Part shown: positions 15,496-24,813 of the stretch, piece by piece
Numbering within the stretch: position 1 is the stretch's first letter
Layout of the letters: each line of letters opens with the position of its first letter
Origin: a virus
Virus record (IMG/VR): IMGVR_UViG_3300037246_000553
Coordinates: 1 to 37,125 of that record
Length of the DNA: 37,125 nt
Reading direction: 5' to 3' (one strand)
Position numbers and translations under genes: made by a program
The notes under the pieces: model-generated
The model's input: the letters and a program-made list of their open reading frames with translations, nothing else
Databases searched by the model: none
Told to the model about the DNA's origin: nothing

Positions 15496-17078
15496 TGGCT
15501 CAGAGATCTATCCTCGAGCTCCTCCTGAGATCGAAGAAGGAAGGGACCGCCGCCAAGGAAGTCGCCGGCGATCTCAAGGAATTAAAGACCGCCTCGGGCG
15601 ATGCAGGGAAGGCGGCCGAGAAGCTCAATCTCGGGATGCTCGCCGTAAAGGGAGCGGCGATAACCGCCGGGATAGCCTTCCTTAAAGGGATCCCGGCTCT
15701 AATCGATCTTGGCTTCGCCGCTACGAGAGCAGAGGTCGCTCTAATTGGTCTCGCCGGCGGAGAACATGAAGCCGCCGAAGCTCTCGAGGGAGTAATAAGG
15801 GGAGCCGGCGGAGCGATCGATAAGATGACGGCGGCGACGTCCGCCGCCAAGCTCTTCTCTATGGGGCTCGCTTCGAACGCCGAAGAAGCCGAGAAGCTAA
15901 CGAAGATTGCTATTACTCTCGGAGCGGCGATGGGGAGAGGGCCTCAAGAAGCCTTCGAGAACTTCACTCTCCTACTTGCTAACCAGTCGATCCTTCGCCT
16001 CGATACCTTCGGGATCTCGGCCGGAGCGGTCCGGGAACGAATGAACGAGCTTAAGGTCGTTATGCCGGAGCTCGATCAAACGACTCGCTTTATGACGGCT
16101 ACAATGGAGCAGGCTGAAGGAGCGATGAAGAAGCTCGACGATGCCGGCTTCGTAGCCGCTTCTTCTTACGATCGCTTTAAGACGAAGATCGATGACGCTA
16201 AAATAAGCGTCGCTCAGTTCTTCTCCGAAGGTCTTCTCCCTTGGCTCGACGGGATCGAGATGATCTCCAACGCTCTCGACGAGCGAAACGCCTCGCTTAC
16301 TGATTCTTCGGATAAGATCGCCGCTCTCCGAGAGCAGATGGAAGGACTACCACCTCGTTATCGGCGGTGGTCGGAAGCGGAATTAGACGCCGCCGAAGCG
16401 TCCATCAAGCTCGAGAATGCGCTATCGCAAGGTGTCGGATCTTGGGATGAATGGACCTCCGCCGCCGATGGTGCTCGAGAAGTAACGGAAGATGTCGCCG
16501 AATCTACGAGGGACGTCGCTCTCGCTCTCGGGGAGGTTTCTCGGGCGAAGGTTGCCGCCGAAGCTTTGAAGGGACTTAACGAGGCTTGGAAGAGTGGGTT
16601 AATCGATCAGGATCAATACGAAGAAGCATTCACCAGAATAGCCGTTACTATGACCGACATGGGGCCGGCGCAGATCGATGCGTCTCTTTCACTGTTTAAC
16701 ATGAAGCGAGATTTCGCCGACGGGAAGACGGATATCGACGCTTACATCGAGTCCCTAGTCGATTTTAGTAGGGAGATCCGGCATATCCCAGACGGAAAGA
16801 AAATAACGATTGGAATCGATTATGTTTATGAGGGTGGAGCTCCGGAATTTCAACACGGCGGGAGCTTTACGGTCGGAGGTCCTCAGGGGATCGATCGAAC
16901 GCCGGTCTTCTTTATGGCAAGTCGGGGAGAGCAGGTGACAGTAACGCCGAAGACCGGGAGAGGCTCCGGAGGAGACGGGAGACCGGGAGCCAAGCTAAGT
17001 ATCGGGAACGTAACGATCAATCGAGATCTCGATCTCCGGGCCTTCGGGTCCCTAATGAACCGATGGGCGGGAATATAA
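15495..17078 (+). CDS. Tape measure protein
   Basis: This 527-residue helical protein has a hydrophobic stretch near residues 47-75 (LAVKGAAITAGIAFLKGIPAL) and Ala-rich helices. It follows the frameshifted chaperone, as tape measures do. It sets tail length; at about 0.15 nm per residue the tail would be near 80 nm, rather short for a siphovirus. The C-terminal part (FQHGGSFTVGGPQGIDRTPV) matches a conserved end motif of many tape-measure proteins. The ATG overlaps the preceding TAA. Confidence 0.85.
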   Translation: MAQRSILELLLRSKKEGTAAKEVAGDLKELKTASGDAGKAAEKLNLGMLAVKGAAITAGIAFLKGIPALIDLGFAATRAEVALIGLAGGEHEAAEALEGVIRGAGGAIDKMTAATSAAKLFSMGLASNAEEAEKLTKIAITLGAAMGRGPQEAFENFTLLLANQSILRLDTFGISAGAVRERMNELKVVMPELDQTTRFMTATMEQAEGAMKKLDDAGFVAASSYDRFKTKIDDAKISVAQFFSEGLLPWLDGIEMISNALDERNASLTDSSDKIAALREQMEGLPPRYRRWSEAELDAAEASIKLENALSQGVGSWDEWTSAADGAREVTEDVAESTRDVALALGEVSRAKVAAEALKGLNEAWKSGLIDQDQYEEAFTRIAVTMTDMGPAQIDASLSLFNMKRDFADGKTDIDAYIESLVDFSREIRHIPDGKKITIGIDYVYEGGAPEFQHGGSFTVGGPQGIDRTPVFFMASRGEQVTVTPKTGRGSGGDGRPGAKLSIGNVTINRDLDLRAFGSLMNRWAGI

Positions 17079-20000
17079 ATGACGAGAATTAAAACAATAA
17101 CCGACGGGGTCGACACTGTCGACATATTGAATACGGGAGAGACCGGGATAATCGCAACTCGAGGAGGCTTCGGGAGCCGGAGCTTCGGGCCTCATCAGTA
17201 CGACGATGCTCTCGGCGTCGAGGATTTCGCCTTCGTCGAGCGATGGGAGCTTGTCTACAAGGGATCGTCTCACGATAATCTCGCTACTCAATCGAGAACA
17301 CTAATTAAAATCCTTCGGAACGCTTGGCGATATCATCGGGCTCCGAAGGCAAATAATCCGGTCTACATAACGGAGAGAACGAAGGACGAGACGAACACTC
17401 GATACGCTCTCGTTTATCAATCTCCGGAGGTCTCCAATCCGGATCTCTTCGATATCGATTTCGAGCTCAATAATCTAATCGAGACTCAAGGGGTCTCGAT
17501 CGCTCGCTTTATGTGGCGGAACGTCGTTCCCGGAACATTGGGGAATCTGCTAGTTCTCGATCCGACAGACGGGCCTGACTACACTCCCGAAGAAGTCGAT
17601 TATGAGATCGATCTACTCGATCACTTGGGAAGAGCTCCGACAACACAGACCGGCGGGATCCTCGGGAGACCGGGGAAGTTCGGGCGGGGGGTGCAACTCG
17701 CCGAGGCGACAACCAACCTAATTACTAACCCGAGTTTTGAGACTAACGTGGGAGGGTGGACTGCAGCGGGAACGAATACTATTGCTATTAGCTCTGACCA
17801 AGCAAAATTTGGTACTAGGTCAATGAAGGTTACTTATGGGGACACTCTGTCTTTTGTCTATTTTTCACCGCTAAACATTGCGGCAGGGGCCCATCAAATT
17901 TCAGGGTGGTTCTATATCCCTAGTAGTTGGGATGGCGGGGCTATCCAGATGCACGAAGGTGGTTCGTACGATGGTGCTACGGGTTCGCAATTAGCAGTTG
18001 TTGATATGGACATTAGGGACGAATGGCAATTCGTAACTTTTGACATGGTTGTAGACGCAGGAGATGTAGAGGGGTATATCATGATAGATGGAAGCGCTCC
18101 TACCGTTGGAAGGTTTTTCTACGTCGACGCCTTTCAGGCAGAAGCTAAAGCATATCCCACTCCCTACTGCGATGGCTCCCTTGGTCTCGGCCACGCGTGG
18201 ACCGATGGGGCGCATGCGAGTACGAGTACGAGGGTTGCGGCTGAACTCAATTATGATGACGATGTTACTACCCTAATTCAATCTACTGGATCATTTTTTG
18301 GGTGGTGGCATCTCGCTCCGTCTACATCAATCGCAAAATGGCATAACTTAATGGATGCTAGAGGAGCAGATAATAATAATAGAATCCTCTTTTATCAGGA
18401 TAATGACACTGGTAAATTAGCTCTTTATCTCAATGGGGGAAATAGGATAACTACCGTTGGTGCTGGATCGATGGTACTGGGTGATTTGATATTTTTCTGT
18501 TTAACATGGGACTTTGACAATGATGATTACAACATCTTCATGTATGAGAATGATGGGACTAAGTACACTGGAAACGCTACGACATCTCTGTCTTTTCCTA
18601 CACTAACAGAGTTAGGCATTGGGAATAGTTATGCCGGTTCTGATCAAATAAATGGTGTATTAGACGATGTTGTTATTCTTGGTCGAGTTCTTACGGAGGC
18701 TGAGTTTGATACGCTTTATAACTCTGGTAAAGCATTTGCCGGAGATCCAGACCTTCTCCTCTATCTAAACTTCGACGGTCCCAAGCGGGTACACGTCTCC
18801 AACTTCCGGGACCAAGTGAACCTCACCCATGTCAAGGTTGTAAACGCAGACGGCGGTCCGGGGTATACCGACGTTCATGGTACGACTGAGTGGACCATGT
18901 TCCCGGATCCCATCGGGACGAACGATGAACTATTGTTTGGCTCGACCGACCAGTTCCCCAAGATGATCGTTATCCCGAGGCTCAGTGTCGCTGGGGATTT
19001 TACTGACTCAACTTTTATTCTAAACTACCGCAATGGTGGATGGACTGCATTGGTCCTTGGTACCGACTATACTTGTTTCCCGGGCCCGACACTTGAGGAT
19101 TGTTTCGAGCAAACTGACCACGATATTGTGATCAGTATCAACCCCCCGAACAACGCCACCAAGGTTGTGATCGATGGCGATAATTGTCACTGGGTACAAC
19201 TTATCGAGAGTCATGCCGACCCCGACTACGCGACGCACCCGGTTTCTGGATACGAGCCTTACGTTCAGGGAACGCCGGAGATCCGGATCCCCTCGACGCT
19301 AATGAAGGGAGACGTCCCTCCTTATATTTGTGCTCGGATCTCTACGCCGGCCGGCGGAGACGAGAACGAGGGATTCTCGTCGCTCTCTAAAATCATTCTA
19401 GGGGCGAAGAGCAATCCGGGAATCTTCGCTTCTCATCTGAACGCCGGCGGCCAAGATACTCCGGCTAACTGGATTGTTTCCGCCGGGACGGACGCTACTT
19501 CTACCGCTCGTAATAGGGCTCCCGGAGGTTTTATGATGGAGGTCGATTTCGCCGGCGACGAGACGCTTGTCTCTCGGGTTCGGATGAAGGGACCTTCGAA
19601 ACTCTCCGCTTGGATCGGCTCTTATCGGGCCTATGTCCGGGTCGAACAGAAGGGAGGATCCGCTGGGGATCTCAAGTTAATGCTCCGGACGTATATTCAC
19701 GAGACGAACGTCTACTCCCCGAAGTACGATCTTCCGGTCGGAGGAATTGCAACGGCCGGAGCCGATCAAGAGATGGAGGTTATCGATCTCGGAAACTTGC
19801 ATATTCCATTCGGTATTATTGCCGATGCCGACGAGTGGGACACGGCCGATATAATCTTCGAGATCCATGCAACCAGAACGACGGGAAACGCTACCCTCGA
19901 GATTTACGATCTTATTCTTATTCCGACCGATGAGTGGACCGTCGGGCTCGAGGATCCGCTCTCGGATAGCGTGAATGGATCCTCGGCTCTACGAGGAGGA

Positions 20001-20273
20001 AACGTCCTTGATATGGACGGCGGAGTAATCCGGAACCGGACCGTTAAGTACATCGTCGAGGGAACGAAGAAGTATCTCGCTTCTAATTGGCTCCGGGAGG
20101 GAAAGCCGATGACGGTCGAACCGGAGACCGAAGTCTATATTTATTCTCTCGCTTTACACTTCCCGAGCGGAGGAATTTGGGGAACGGCTCCCTTTATTGG
20201 ATCCAGTCCCTGTCACTACGTCGTCGAGCTTTACGCTCATTTTCTATATTACGAATTGCAGGGAGGAGGATAA
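17079..20273 (+). CDS. Distal tail/tail-tip protein with CBM4/9-like and LamG-like domains
   Basis: This is a 1,064-residue protein. Residues 1 to about 205 fit a distal-tail-like beta domain that would dock on the tube. From residue about 211, NLITNPSFETNVGGWTAAG is the signature of a CBM4/9-type carbohydrate-binding module. Residues about 380-555 end in NGVLDDVVILGRVLTEAEF, the signature of LamG/concanavalin-like domains. The C-terminal half returns to phage-style beta domains. It probably binds host surface glycans. The DNA for the two binding domains (about 17710-18760) has a different base style from the rest, consistent with recent acquisition. The gene follows the tape measure without a gap. 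Confidence 0.75.
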   Translation: MTRIKTITDGVDTVDILNTGETGIIATRGGFGSRSFGPHQYDDALGVEDFAFVERWELVYKGSSHDNLATQSRTLIKILRNAWRYHRAPKANNPVYITERTKDETNTRYALVYQSPEVSNPDLFDIDFELNNLIETQGVSIARFMWRNVVPGTLGNLLVLDPTDGPDYTPEEVDYEIDLLDHLGRAPTTQTGGILGRPGKFGRGVQLAEATTNLITNPSFETNVGGWTAAGTNTIAISSDQAKFGTRSMKVTYGDTLSFVYFSPLNIAAGAHQISGWFYIPSSWDGGAIQMHEGGSYDGATGSQLAVVDMDIRDEWQFVTFDMVVDAGDVEGYIMIDGSAPTVGRFFYVDAFQAEAKAYPTPYCDGSLGLGHAWTDGAHASTSTRVAAELNYDDDVTTLIQSTGSFFGWWHLAPSTSIAKWHNLMDARGADNNNRILFYQDNDTGKLALYLNGGNRITTVGAGSMVLGDLIFFCLTWDFDNDDYNIFMYENDGTKYTGNATTSLSFPTLTELGIGNSYAGSDQINGVLDDVVILGRVLTEAEFDTLYNSGKAFAGDPDLLLYLNFDGPKRVHVSNFRDQVNLTHVKVVNADGGPGYTDVHGTTEWTMFPDPIGTNDELLFGSTDQFPKMIVIPRLSVAGDFTDSTFILNYRNGGWTALVLGTDYTCFPGPTLEDCFEQTDHDIVISINPPNNATKVVIDGDNCHWVQLIESHADPDYATHPVSGYEPYVQGTPEIRIPSTLMKGDVPPYICARISTPAGGDENEGFSSLSKIILGAKSNPGIFASHLNAGGQDTPANWIVSAGTDATSTARNRAPGGFMMEVDFAGDETLVSRVRMKGPSKLSAWIGSYRAYVRVEQKGGSAGDLKLMLRTYIHETNVYSPKYDLPVGGIATAGADQEMEVIDLGNLHIPFGIIADADEWDTADIIFEIHATRTTGNATLEIYDLILIPTDEWTVGLEDPLSDSVNGSSALRGGNVLDMDGGVIRNRTVKYIVEGTKKYLASNWLREGKPMTVEPETEVYIYSLALHFPSGGIWGTAPFIGSSPCHYVVELYAHFLYYELQGGG
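17710..18760 (+). other. Compositionally foreign insert encoding carbohydrate-binding domains
   Basis: Within the tail-tip gene this kilobase abruptly loses the GATC, GAGCTC and CTCGAG-rich style of its flanks. I find no GGATCC here and only about three GATC. It uses codons such as ATT, GGT, GTT and TTA that are rare elsewhere in the late operon. The boundaries match the start of the CBM4/9-like and the end of the LamG-like domain. The change fades gradually up to about 19240. Confidence 0.7.
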
Positions 20274-20479
20274 TGGGCTCTCAACAGATCTACGGGCTCG
20301 ATCTATCTCGTCTCGATCCGGAGACTTATAAGAAGGTCAAGGAACGCTTAGACCTCGTCTCCTCGGCTCGAGCAGACGAGGGAGAATTACGAGCTCTCAA
20401 GCTCTCTCATCGAATAAAGAACCGGAGAATTAAAGAGCTCGAGGCCGAAGCCGAAAGTAAGAAGAACGAGGTCGAATGA
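20273..20479 (+). CDS. Small charged coiled-coil protein (68 aa)
   Basis: The ATG overlaps the tail-tip stop (TAATG) and its TGA overlaps the next ATG (ATGA). It begins MGSQQIYGLDLSRLDPETYK and the rest is a highly charged helix with heptad-like spacing (ELRALKLSHRIKNRRIKELE). Small coupled helical proteins among tail genes can be assembly helpers. Function unknown. Confidence 0.65.
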   Translation: MGSQQIYGLDLSRLDPETYKKVKERLDLVSSARADEGELRALKLSHRIKNRRIKELEAEAESKKNEVE

Positions 20480-21342
20480 TTTCATCGGTCATAATAAAGG
20501 CGAGTCCTATCCTCGCTTGGGAACAGTTCGAATTGACCCTCGATCGATCCGAGATCGAGAGGCCGGTCGTTGAACATAGGGACATAGGGGGATTCTGGAG
20601 CTTCACTTTTCAGGTCTCCCGATCGATCACTAATCAATACTTTACGAGCGACTTCCTGACAAAGGGAGGGATGAGGGAGGTCGTCGCTAATGACGAGAGG
20701 GGTCAACCGGTATTCGAAGGATTTATTAAGGGCGTCGTCGAGAGGACCGGAACGACGACGACCGTCCTCAATCTCGCCGACGTCTACAATCGTCAATGGA
20801 CGAGGTATAACGACGGAGGATCGGTCGTCCGATCGACGAAGATTAACGATACTGATTCGCAATCTCGAATGGGGATCCGAGAGAAGGTACATATCGCCGG
20901 CGAGGTCTCGCTCCCGATCGCAGATCAATACATTCAGGGAGTAATGAATTGGACATCCTTCCCCGGTCCGGTTACTCGTCAGATCGATTTCGCCGAGGAT
21001 GTTATCGGAGGATCTTCACCCACTCCGGACCTCGAGATCCTATGTCGAGGATATTGGGATACGCTCTTCTGGAGGACTTACAATCAGACGGGATCCTCCG
21101 GAGACGCCGCCGCCTCGACCGTTGTCTCGGCGATCATCACGGATACCGGAGAGTTCGTCTCCTCGACCGATATTCAGGACAACGTCTCGCCGATCGAGCA
21201 AGAGACCGATAATGATCGAATGGCCGGGGAACTAATTGAGAGCATATTATCCGTAGGTGATAGTGGATTTAATCATTGGGTCGCTGGCTTCGAAGCCGGT
21301 CGTAAATTCTACTATCGCCAAGCGGCGAAGCCAGTGAGGTAG
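20476..21342 (+). CDS. Tail hub-like protein, N-terminal half of a split module
   Basis: This 288-residue protein begins MISSVIIKASPILAWEQFEL and has the beta-strand-rich opening of tail-associated hub proteins (LDRSEIERPVVEHRDIGGFW, then GQPVFEGFIKGVVERTGT), like the first domain of gp27/siphovirus Tal proteins. It ends GFNHWVAGFEAGRKFYYRQA, a segment that in hub proteins precedes a further domain. The next genes probably supply that domain. It should sit at the tail tip below the distal tail ring. Confidence 0.6.
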   Translation: MISSVIIKASPILAWEQFELTLDRSEIERPVVEHRDIGGFWSFTFQVSRSITNQYFTSDFLTKGGMREVVANDERGQPVFEGFIKGVVERTGTTTTVLNLADVYNRQWTRYNDGGSVVRSTKINDTDSQSRMGIREKVHIAGEVSLPIADQYIQGVMNWTSFPGPVTRQIDFAEDVIGGSSPTPDLEILCRGYWDTLFWRTYNQTGSSGDAAASTVVSAIITDTGEFVSSTDIQDNVSPIEQETDNDRMAGELIESILSVGDSGFNHWVAGFEAGRKFYYRQAAKPVR

Positions 21343-21344
21343 GA

Positions 21345-22226
21345 ATGCCAGAGATAAGTCTTCAACCGGCGGCCGCCGCCTCTCCCGATACTTACCTCGA
21401 TGAATCAAATCCCGGTACTTCTCGAGGAGCAGATGCGACGTCGAGATGGGGCCGGAATAACAACGCCAATAATGACGCTATGTTTAAGTTCGATCTCTCG
21501 GCGATCGCCAAGGGCTCGAAGATCTTGGAAGCGGTTCTCTCTCTCTATCTCACCGGGAATAACGGGAGTCCTACCAATACAGTTATGTGGAGGATCCTCG
21601 AGGGGAACTCTGCATGGGTCGAGGCCGCCGATTGGAATACGATCGACGGAGCGGCCGCTCCTTGGGCCGGATCCGCCGGGGCCGAGACCGTCGGGACGGA
21701 TATCGCCGCCGGCTATCTCTTCGGTCCTTCTACGATCGATTTAACCGGTCTCCCCAAGTGGGTCGATTTCATTATGAACGCTTCGGAGTTTCAGGCATTA
21801 ATCGACGTCGGAAACTACGGGTTTAAACTAGGGCTTACTACTAGGGCGGGAGGAGATTGGCTCGTCGGAATTTTCTCGAGCTCCGATCACGCTACGGCCG
21901 GCCAACATCCGAAGCTATACGTCCAATGGATCGAGCCGAGCGGGATCCTCTATGAATACCGTTTTAATAAGTACGATCCGCTGAAGCGGGTCTTCGATGC
22001 GAAGGGGGAGCAAGTACAACTAAGCGAAGTCCGGCCGAATAACTGGATCTTTACGGAGGGCTTCGACCTTCCCTCGAGCAAGGTCTTCTCCTCTCTCGTC
22101 GTCGATCCTCGGGTCAGTTATATTAAAGGGACGAGCTACGATGAGGACGGGAGATCTCTCGGGATCGAGACAGATCGGAACCAATTCGCCGCCGCTATTA
22201 TCGAGCGAATGGCAAGGGGAATCTAA
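21345..22226 (+). CDS. DNRLRE-domain tail protein with hub-like C terminus
   Basis: Residues 1-200 fit the DNRLRE domain, a beta-sandwich of surface proteins: SPDTYLDESNPGTSRGADAT, then AMFKFDLSAIAKGSKILEAV and LSLYLTGN. Residues 200-293 (LYEYRFNKYDPLKRVFDAKG, SLGIETDRNQFAAAIIERM) resemble the C-terminal end of a tail hub protein, as if the DNRLRE domain interrupted that module. The start lies two bases after the previous stop, with a short GAGGTAGGA before ATG. It likely contributes to host recognition. Confidence 0.65.
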   Translation: MPEISLQPAAAASPDTYLDESNPGTSRGADATSRWGRNNNANNDAMFKFDLSAIAKGSKILEAVLSLYLTGNNGSPTNTVMWRILEGNSAWVEAADWNTIDGAAAPWAGSAGAETVGTDIAAGYLFGPSTIDLTGLPKWVDFIMNASEFQALIDVGNYGFKLGLTTRAGGDWLVGIFSSSDHATAGQHPKLYVQWIEPSGILYEYRFNKYDPLKRVFDAKGEQVQLSEVRPNNWIFTEGFDLPSSKVFSSLVVDPRVSYIKGTSYDEDGRSLGIETDRNQFAAAIIERMARGI

Positions 22227-22447
22227 TGCTAGTAATCGACGGAGGAGGGGGAGGGGGATCTCACGATCCGATCATTATCTCGAGCTCGAATGAAGGAGCC
22301 ACTTCGAATACGAGCGTTATAATCGGATCCTATTCGGGATTTCAGGCGAAGATCGTCGGAACTCACGCCGCTCTCGTTACGAAGGTCGGACCGATCTTCC
22401 GGCCTTACGATCCACTAATTACTTCGCTCTTAGCGATGGAATTCTAA
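22226..22447 (+). CDS. Small Gly/Ser-rich tail-region protein (73 aa)
   Basis: It starts MLVIDGGGGGGSHDPIIISS and is rich in Ser, Gly and Ile with little charge. The ATG overlaps the preceding TAA (TAATG). It lies between tail-tip and lysozyme genes, so a minor tail-fibre or tail-tip component is likely. No family recognised. Confidence 0.6.
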   Translation: MLVIDGGGGGGSHDPIIISSSNEGATSNTSVIIGSYSGFQAKIVGTHAALVTKVGPIFRPYDPLITSLLAMEF

Positions 22448-22456
22448 GGAGGAGAT

Positions 22457-23299
22457 ATGCAGGGCTTACACTGGTGGGATTTCTCAAGGTGGAACGGAAG
22501 AATAAACGGAGCGGCGATAAAGGCTCGAGGGGTCGACGGGATAATGTCTCGATCGACGATCGGGACCTCCGGGGTCCGGGATATACAATACGAAAATAAC
22601 TCCCGCCAAGCCGACGAGAACGGGCTTCTCTTCGGAGCTTACGGAGTTAATTGGCCTATCAATCGTAATCCCGAACTTGAGGCCGAGGTCTTCGTCGAAC
22701 AAGCTTACGATCCGAGGCTCCCGAAGCTCCCGGATGTACTCGCCGGCGACTTCGAGCTCGGAGCGAGAACGCATAAGGCCGGCCATCACAAGATCTCGGG
22801 GGAGGAGCTCGTCGAGCAAGCCGTCCGATACATGCGGAAACTCAGAGAACTTCTTCCGGAGATCCTTCTCATCCTTTATACGGGGCATTGGTTCTGGAAC
22901 GACGAGAAGCTCCTCCCGCACGTGGGGAAGGGGGAAGATGAGTTCCCCGGATGGTTCGCTTCTTATCCTATCGATCCGAAGCAAATTAAATACTTGCCGC
23001 CTCGATATTCGGCCGACGTCTTAGATCCGAGGGAAGTCAATCCGGATCTCGAAGTTAAAATTCCGATACCTTGGACAAAGGCGAATACAATGGCTTGGCA
23101 GTGGTCGTCTAAGGGCAGGGGGAAGGTCGACGGCTATCAAGAGTCGACCTTTATCGATCGGAATGTTCTCTTCGCTCCGATCGGGCCGCCGCCGCCGAAC
23201 GGAGGGCCTACTCCCTCAGAGCGGATCCGGGAAGCCGGAGCTATAATCGATGAGCAGACCGCCGAGCTCGATCGAATAGCCAATGAGCTCGAGAGGTAA
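22457..23299 (+). CDS. GH25 lysozyme (endolysin)
   Basis: This 280-residue enzyme is predicted to hydrolyse the peptidoglycan N-acetylmuramic acid to N-acetylglucosamine bond. LHWWDFSRWNGRI places the first acidic residue (D8) as in GH25 proteins, and LAGDFELGA supplies D98 and E100 of the catalytic D-x-E. ILYTGHWFWN and MAWQWSSKGR are further family features. The C-terminal 35 residues are helical and charged. There is no signal peptide, so release depends on a holin. AAGGAGGAGAT precedes the ATG. It stands before the two holin candidates. Confidence 0.88.
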   Translation: MQGLHWWDFSRWNGRINGAAIKARGVDGIMSRSTIGTSGVRDIQYENNSRQADENGLLFGAYGVNWPINRNPELEAEVFVEQAYDPRLPKLPDVLAGDFELGARTHKAGHHKISGEELVEQAVRYMRKLRELLPEILLILYTGHWFWNDEKLLPHVGKGEDEFPGWFASYPIDPKQIKYLPPRYSADVLDPREVNPDLEVKIPIPWTKANTMAWQWSSKGRGKVDGYQESTFIDRNVLFAPIGPPPPNGGPTPSERIREAGAIIDEQTAELDRIANELER

Positions 23300-23302
23300 C
23301 GG

Positions 23303-23590
23303 ATGGCCGAGCTAACTGCTAAAGACTTCTATGAGACGATGAGCAAAGTCGAGGGACGGATTTTCAGTAAGATCGACGAAGTAAAGAAAGACGTCGGAGA
23401 TCTATCCCGAGAAGTCGGAGAGGTGAAGACCGTCGTCGAGAATAACGCTACGAAGATCCAGACGAACTCCGAAGATATCGAATATCTCGAGCGAAGGGAC
23501 AAGGGAATTATGGCTCTCGCTTCCGGGATCGGCGGAGCTATCGGGACCGTCGGGACGATCTTGGTAAATGCTCTAAAGGGCGGAGGGTAA
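23303..23590 (+). CDS. XhlA-like or holin-accessory membrane protein (95 aa)
   Basis: The first 65 residues are a charged helix with heptad repeats (coiled coil; EVKKDVGDLSREVGEVKTVV). They are followed by one hydrophobic segment (GIMALASGIGGAIGTVGTIL) and a short tail. This is the layout of XhlA-type lysis proteins and other phage membrane anchors. It lies directly after the endolysin gene. Confidence 0.7.
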   Translation: MAELTAKDFYETMSKVEGRIFSKIDEVKKDVGDLSREVGEVKTVVENNATKIQTNSEDIEYLERRDKGIMALASGIGGAIGTVGTILVNALKGGG

Positions 23591-23621
23591 GGAGAAGACT
23601 AAAAAACATAGGAGGAATTCA

Positions 23622-23942
23622 ATGAAGATCGACCTTGTATCTATCGTATTAATCGCCTTGCTTGTTGAGGCTGTTGTCGAGACCGTAAAGCCTTTATGGG
23701 ATCCGGAGAAGCGGAAGGAGCTCCCGGATCGTCTCGCCGCTCTCGCCGGCGGAGAGCTCGTCGCTATCTTCGGGGGATTCGATATCTTCGAGATGGCCGG
23801 GTTGCCGCTCGAGAATATCGCCGTCGTCGGAGAATGGCCGGGGATCGTTCTTACGGGGATCCTATTATCTCGGGGAGCGAACTTTGTCCACTCCTTGCTC
23901 GGCTCAGTCGCCGAGCTTCCCGGTCGAATACGACCGGCTTAA
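23622..23942 (+). CDS. Putative holin (106 aa)
   Basis: It begins MKIDLVSIVLIALLVEAVVE, a first hydrophobic stretch. A middle hydrophobic/amphipathic part (LAALAGGELVAIFGGFDIFE) and a third stretch (WPGIVLTGILLSRGANFVHS) follow. The size, membrane character and position after the endolysin and XhlA-like genes suggest a pore-forming holin. ATAGGAGGAATTCA precedes ATG. It is the last gene of the late operon. Confidence 0.65.
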   Translation: MKIDLVSIVLIALLVEAVVETVKPLWDPEKRKELPDRLAALAGGELVAIFGGFDIFEMAGLPLENIAVVGEWPGIVLTGILLSRGANFVHSLLGSVAELPGRIRPA

Positions 23943-23994
23943 CTTGTGGGATCCGGGTCCTTCGGGATCCGCTTCTCGTCTTCTCCTTGAAGAG

Positions 23995-24030
23995 GGAGCC
24001 GGAGGGGATCTTTCTCCGGCTCCTAATCTT
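23995..24030. terminator. Terminator between convergent operons
   Basis: GGAGCCGGAG (23995-24004) pairs perfectly with CTCCGGCTCC (24014-24023) across a nine-base loop, followed by TAATCTTTTAA. It sits between the end of the plus-strand late operon (23942) and the end of the minus-strand operon (24031). On the minus strand the stem is followed by CTCTTC, so termination is clearest for the rightward transcript. Confidence 0.8.
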
Positions 24031-24813
24031 TTAATCGGCTTCATCATAAAGGACGACGAGAGAATCCAGATCGTCAGCTAGTAGTAACAATTTCCTTGCT
24101 AGTTCTCTGAGGTTCGGACTATAACTTATCCGCTTTTTGAGGCCGCCGGTCATTACTAATTTAACAGCTTCTCCGACTCTCTCTCCTCCCCATTCCGCTA
24201 TACTCACGCCGCTGGCTCTCTCGAATTCTTTAACATTCCGGAGAACAGTCTCCGTCTTCATCCGAGCTCGCTTGGTCTCTCGCTCGACGTTCTTCTCCCC
24301 GTTCTCGTATCCTCGAGCGTATTCGGCTTCTCGGGCTTCGCTCGATAACGATCGGCTCACAAGGGCTCTTACGAAGGCGGCGGCGATCGAGCGAGAGATC
24401 GTCTTCCTCTTCCCTTCATCGTGCAACATAAGGGGCTTACGGCGAGCTCTCAGGGATCCGTTCTCAGTCGGGGAGTATAATCCCCATTTTGCAGGGAGAA
24501 GCGTTATATCGACGACCCCCTTCGGAGCGACGATCGAGAAGAGATCGAGATGAGGAGCGAACTCTGCGAACTTCTGAGTATCCTGAAGCTCTCGGCGAAG
24601 ATCGGCCTTCGTCGTCTTTATCTCGAGACCGTGTAAATGCAGTCCTCCGCTCGGCCAAGTGTCGAAGACGATAGCGTCGATCGTTCTCCCGTAAGCGAAG
24701 CCGGCTCCGTTATTCACTTGTATCGCCGTAATGTATCGAGGCCTCATTGTCTCCGACGGCCAAGTCAAAAAGATAGCCTTGGTTAAAGTGGCTTCGGAAT
24801 GCTTCTCTCTCAT
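24031..24813 (-). CDS. MmcB-like DNA repair nuclease (PD-D/ExK type)
   Basis: This predicted PD-(D/E)xK enzyme contains RTIDAIVFD with D46 and LEIKTTKADLRRELQD with E64 and K66, then LFSIVAPKGVVDITLLPAKW. This is the pattern of the MmcB putative endonuclease family involved in DNA repair. The chosen ATG at 24813 overlaps the TGA of the upstream gene (ATGA) and gives 260 residues. An upstream ATG at 24891 would add 26 residues and overlap the neighbour by 82 bases. The C-terminal half is helical with a charged segment. It probably works with the RecU-like and annealing proteins in phage recombination. Confidence 0.72.
   Translation of the reverse strand: MREKHSEATLTKAIFLTWPSETMRPRYITAIQVNNGAGFAYGRTIDAIVFDTWPSGGLHLHGLEIKTTKADLRRELQDTQKFAEFAPHLDLFSIVAPKGVVDITLLPAKWGLYSPTENGSLRARRKPLMLHDEGKRKTISRSIAAAFVRALVSRSLSSEAREAEYARGYENGEKNVERETKRARMKTETVLRNVKEFERASGVSIAEWGGERVGEAVKLVMTGGLKKRISYSPNLRELARKLLLLADDLDSLVVLYDEAD

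Noticed and set aside
23950-23972. GGATCC repeats after the holin gene as a second terminator stem
   Set aside because: Self-complementary GGATCC units are common throughout this genome, and no U-run follows.
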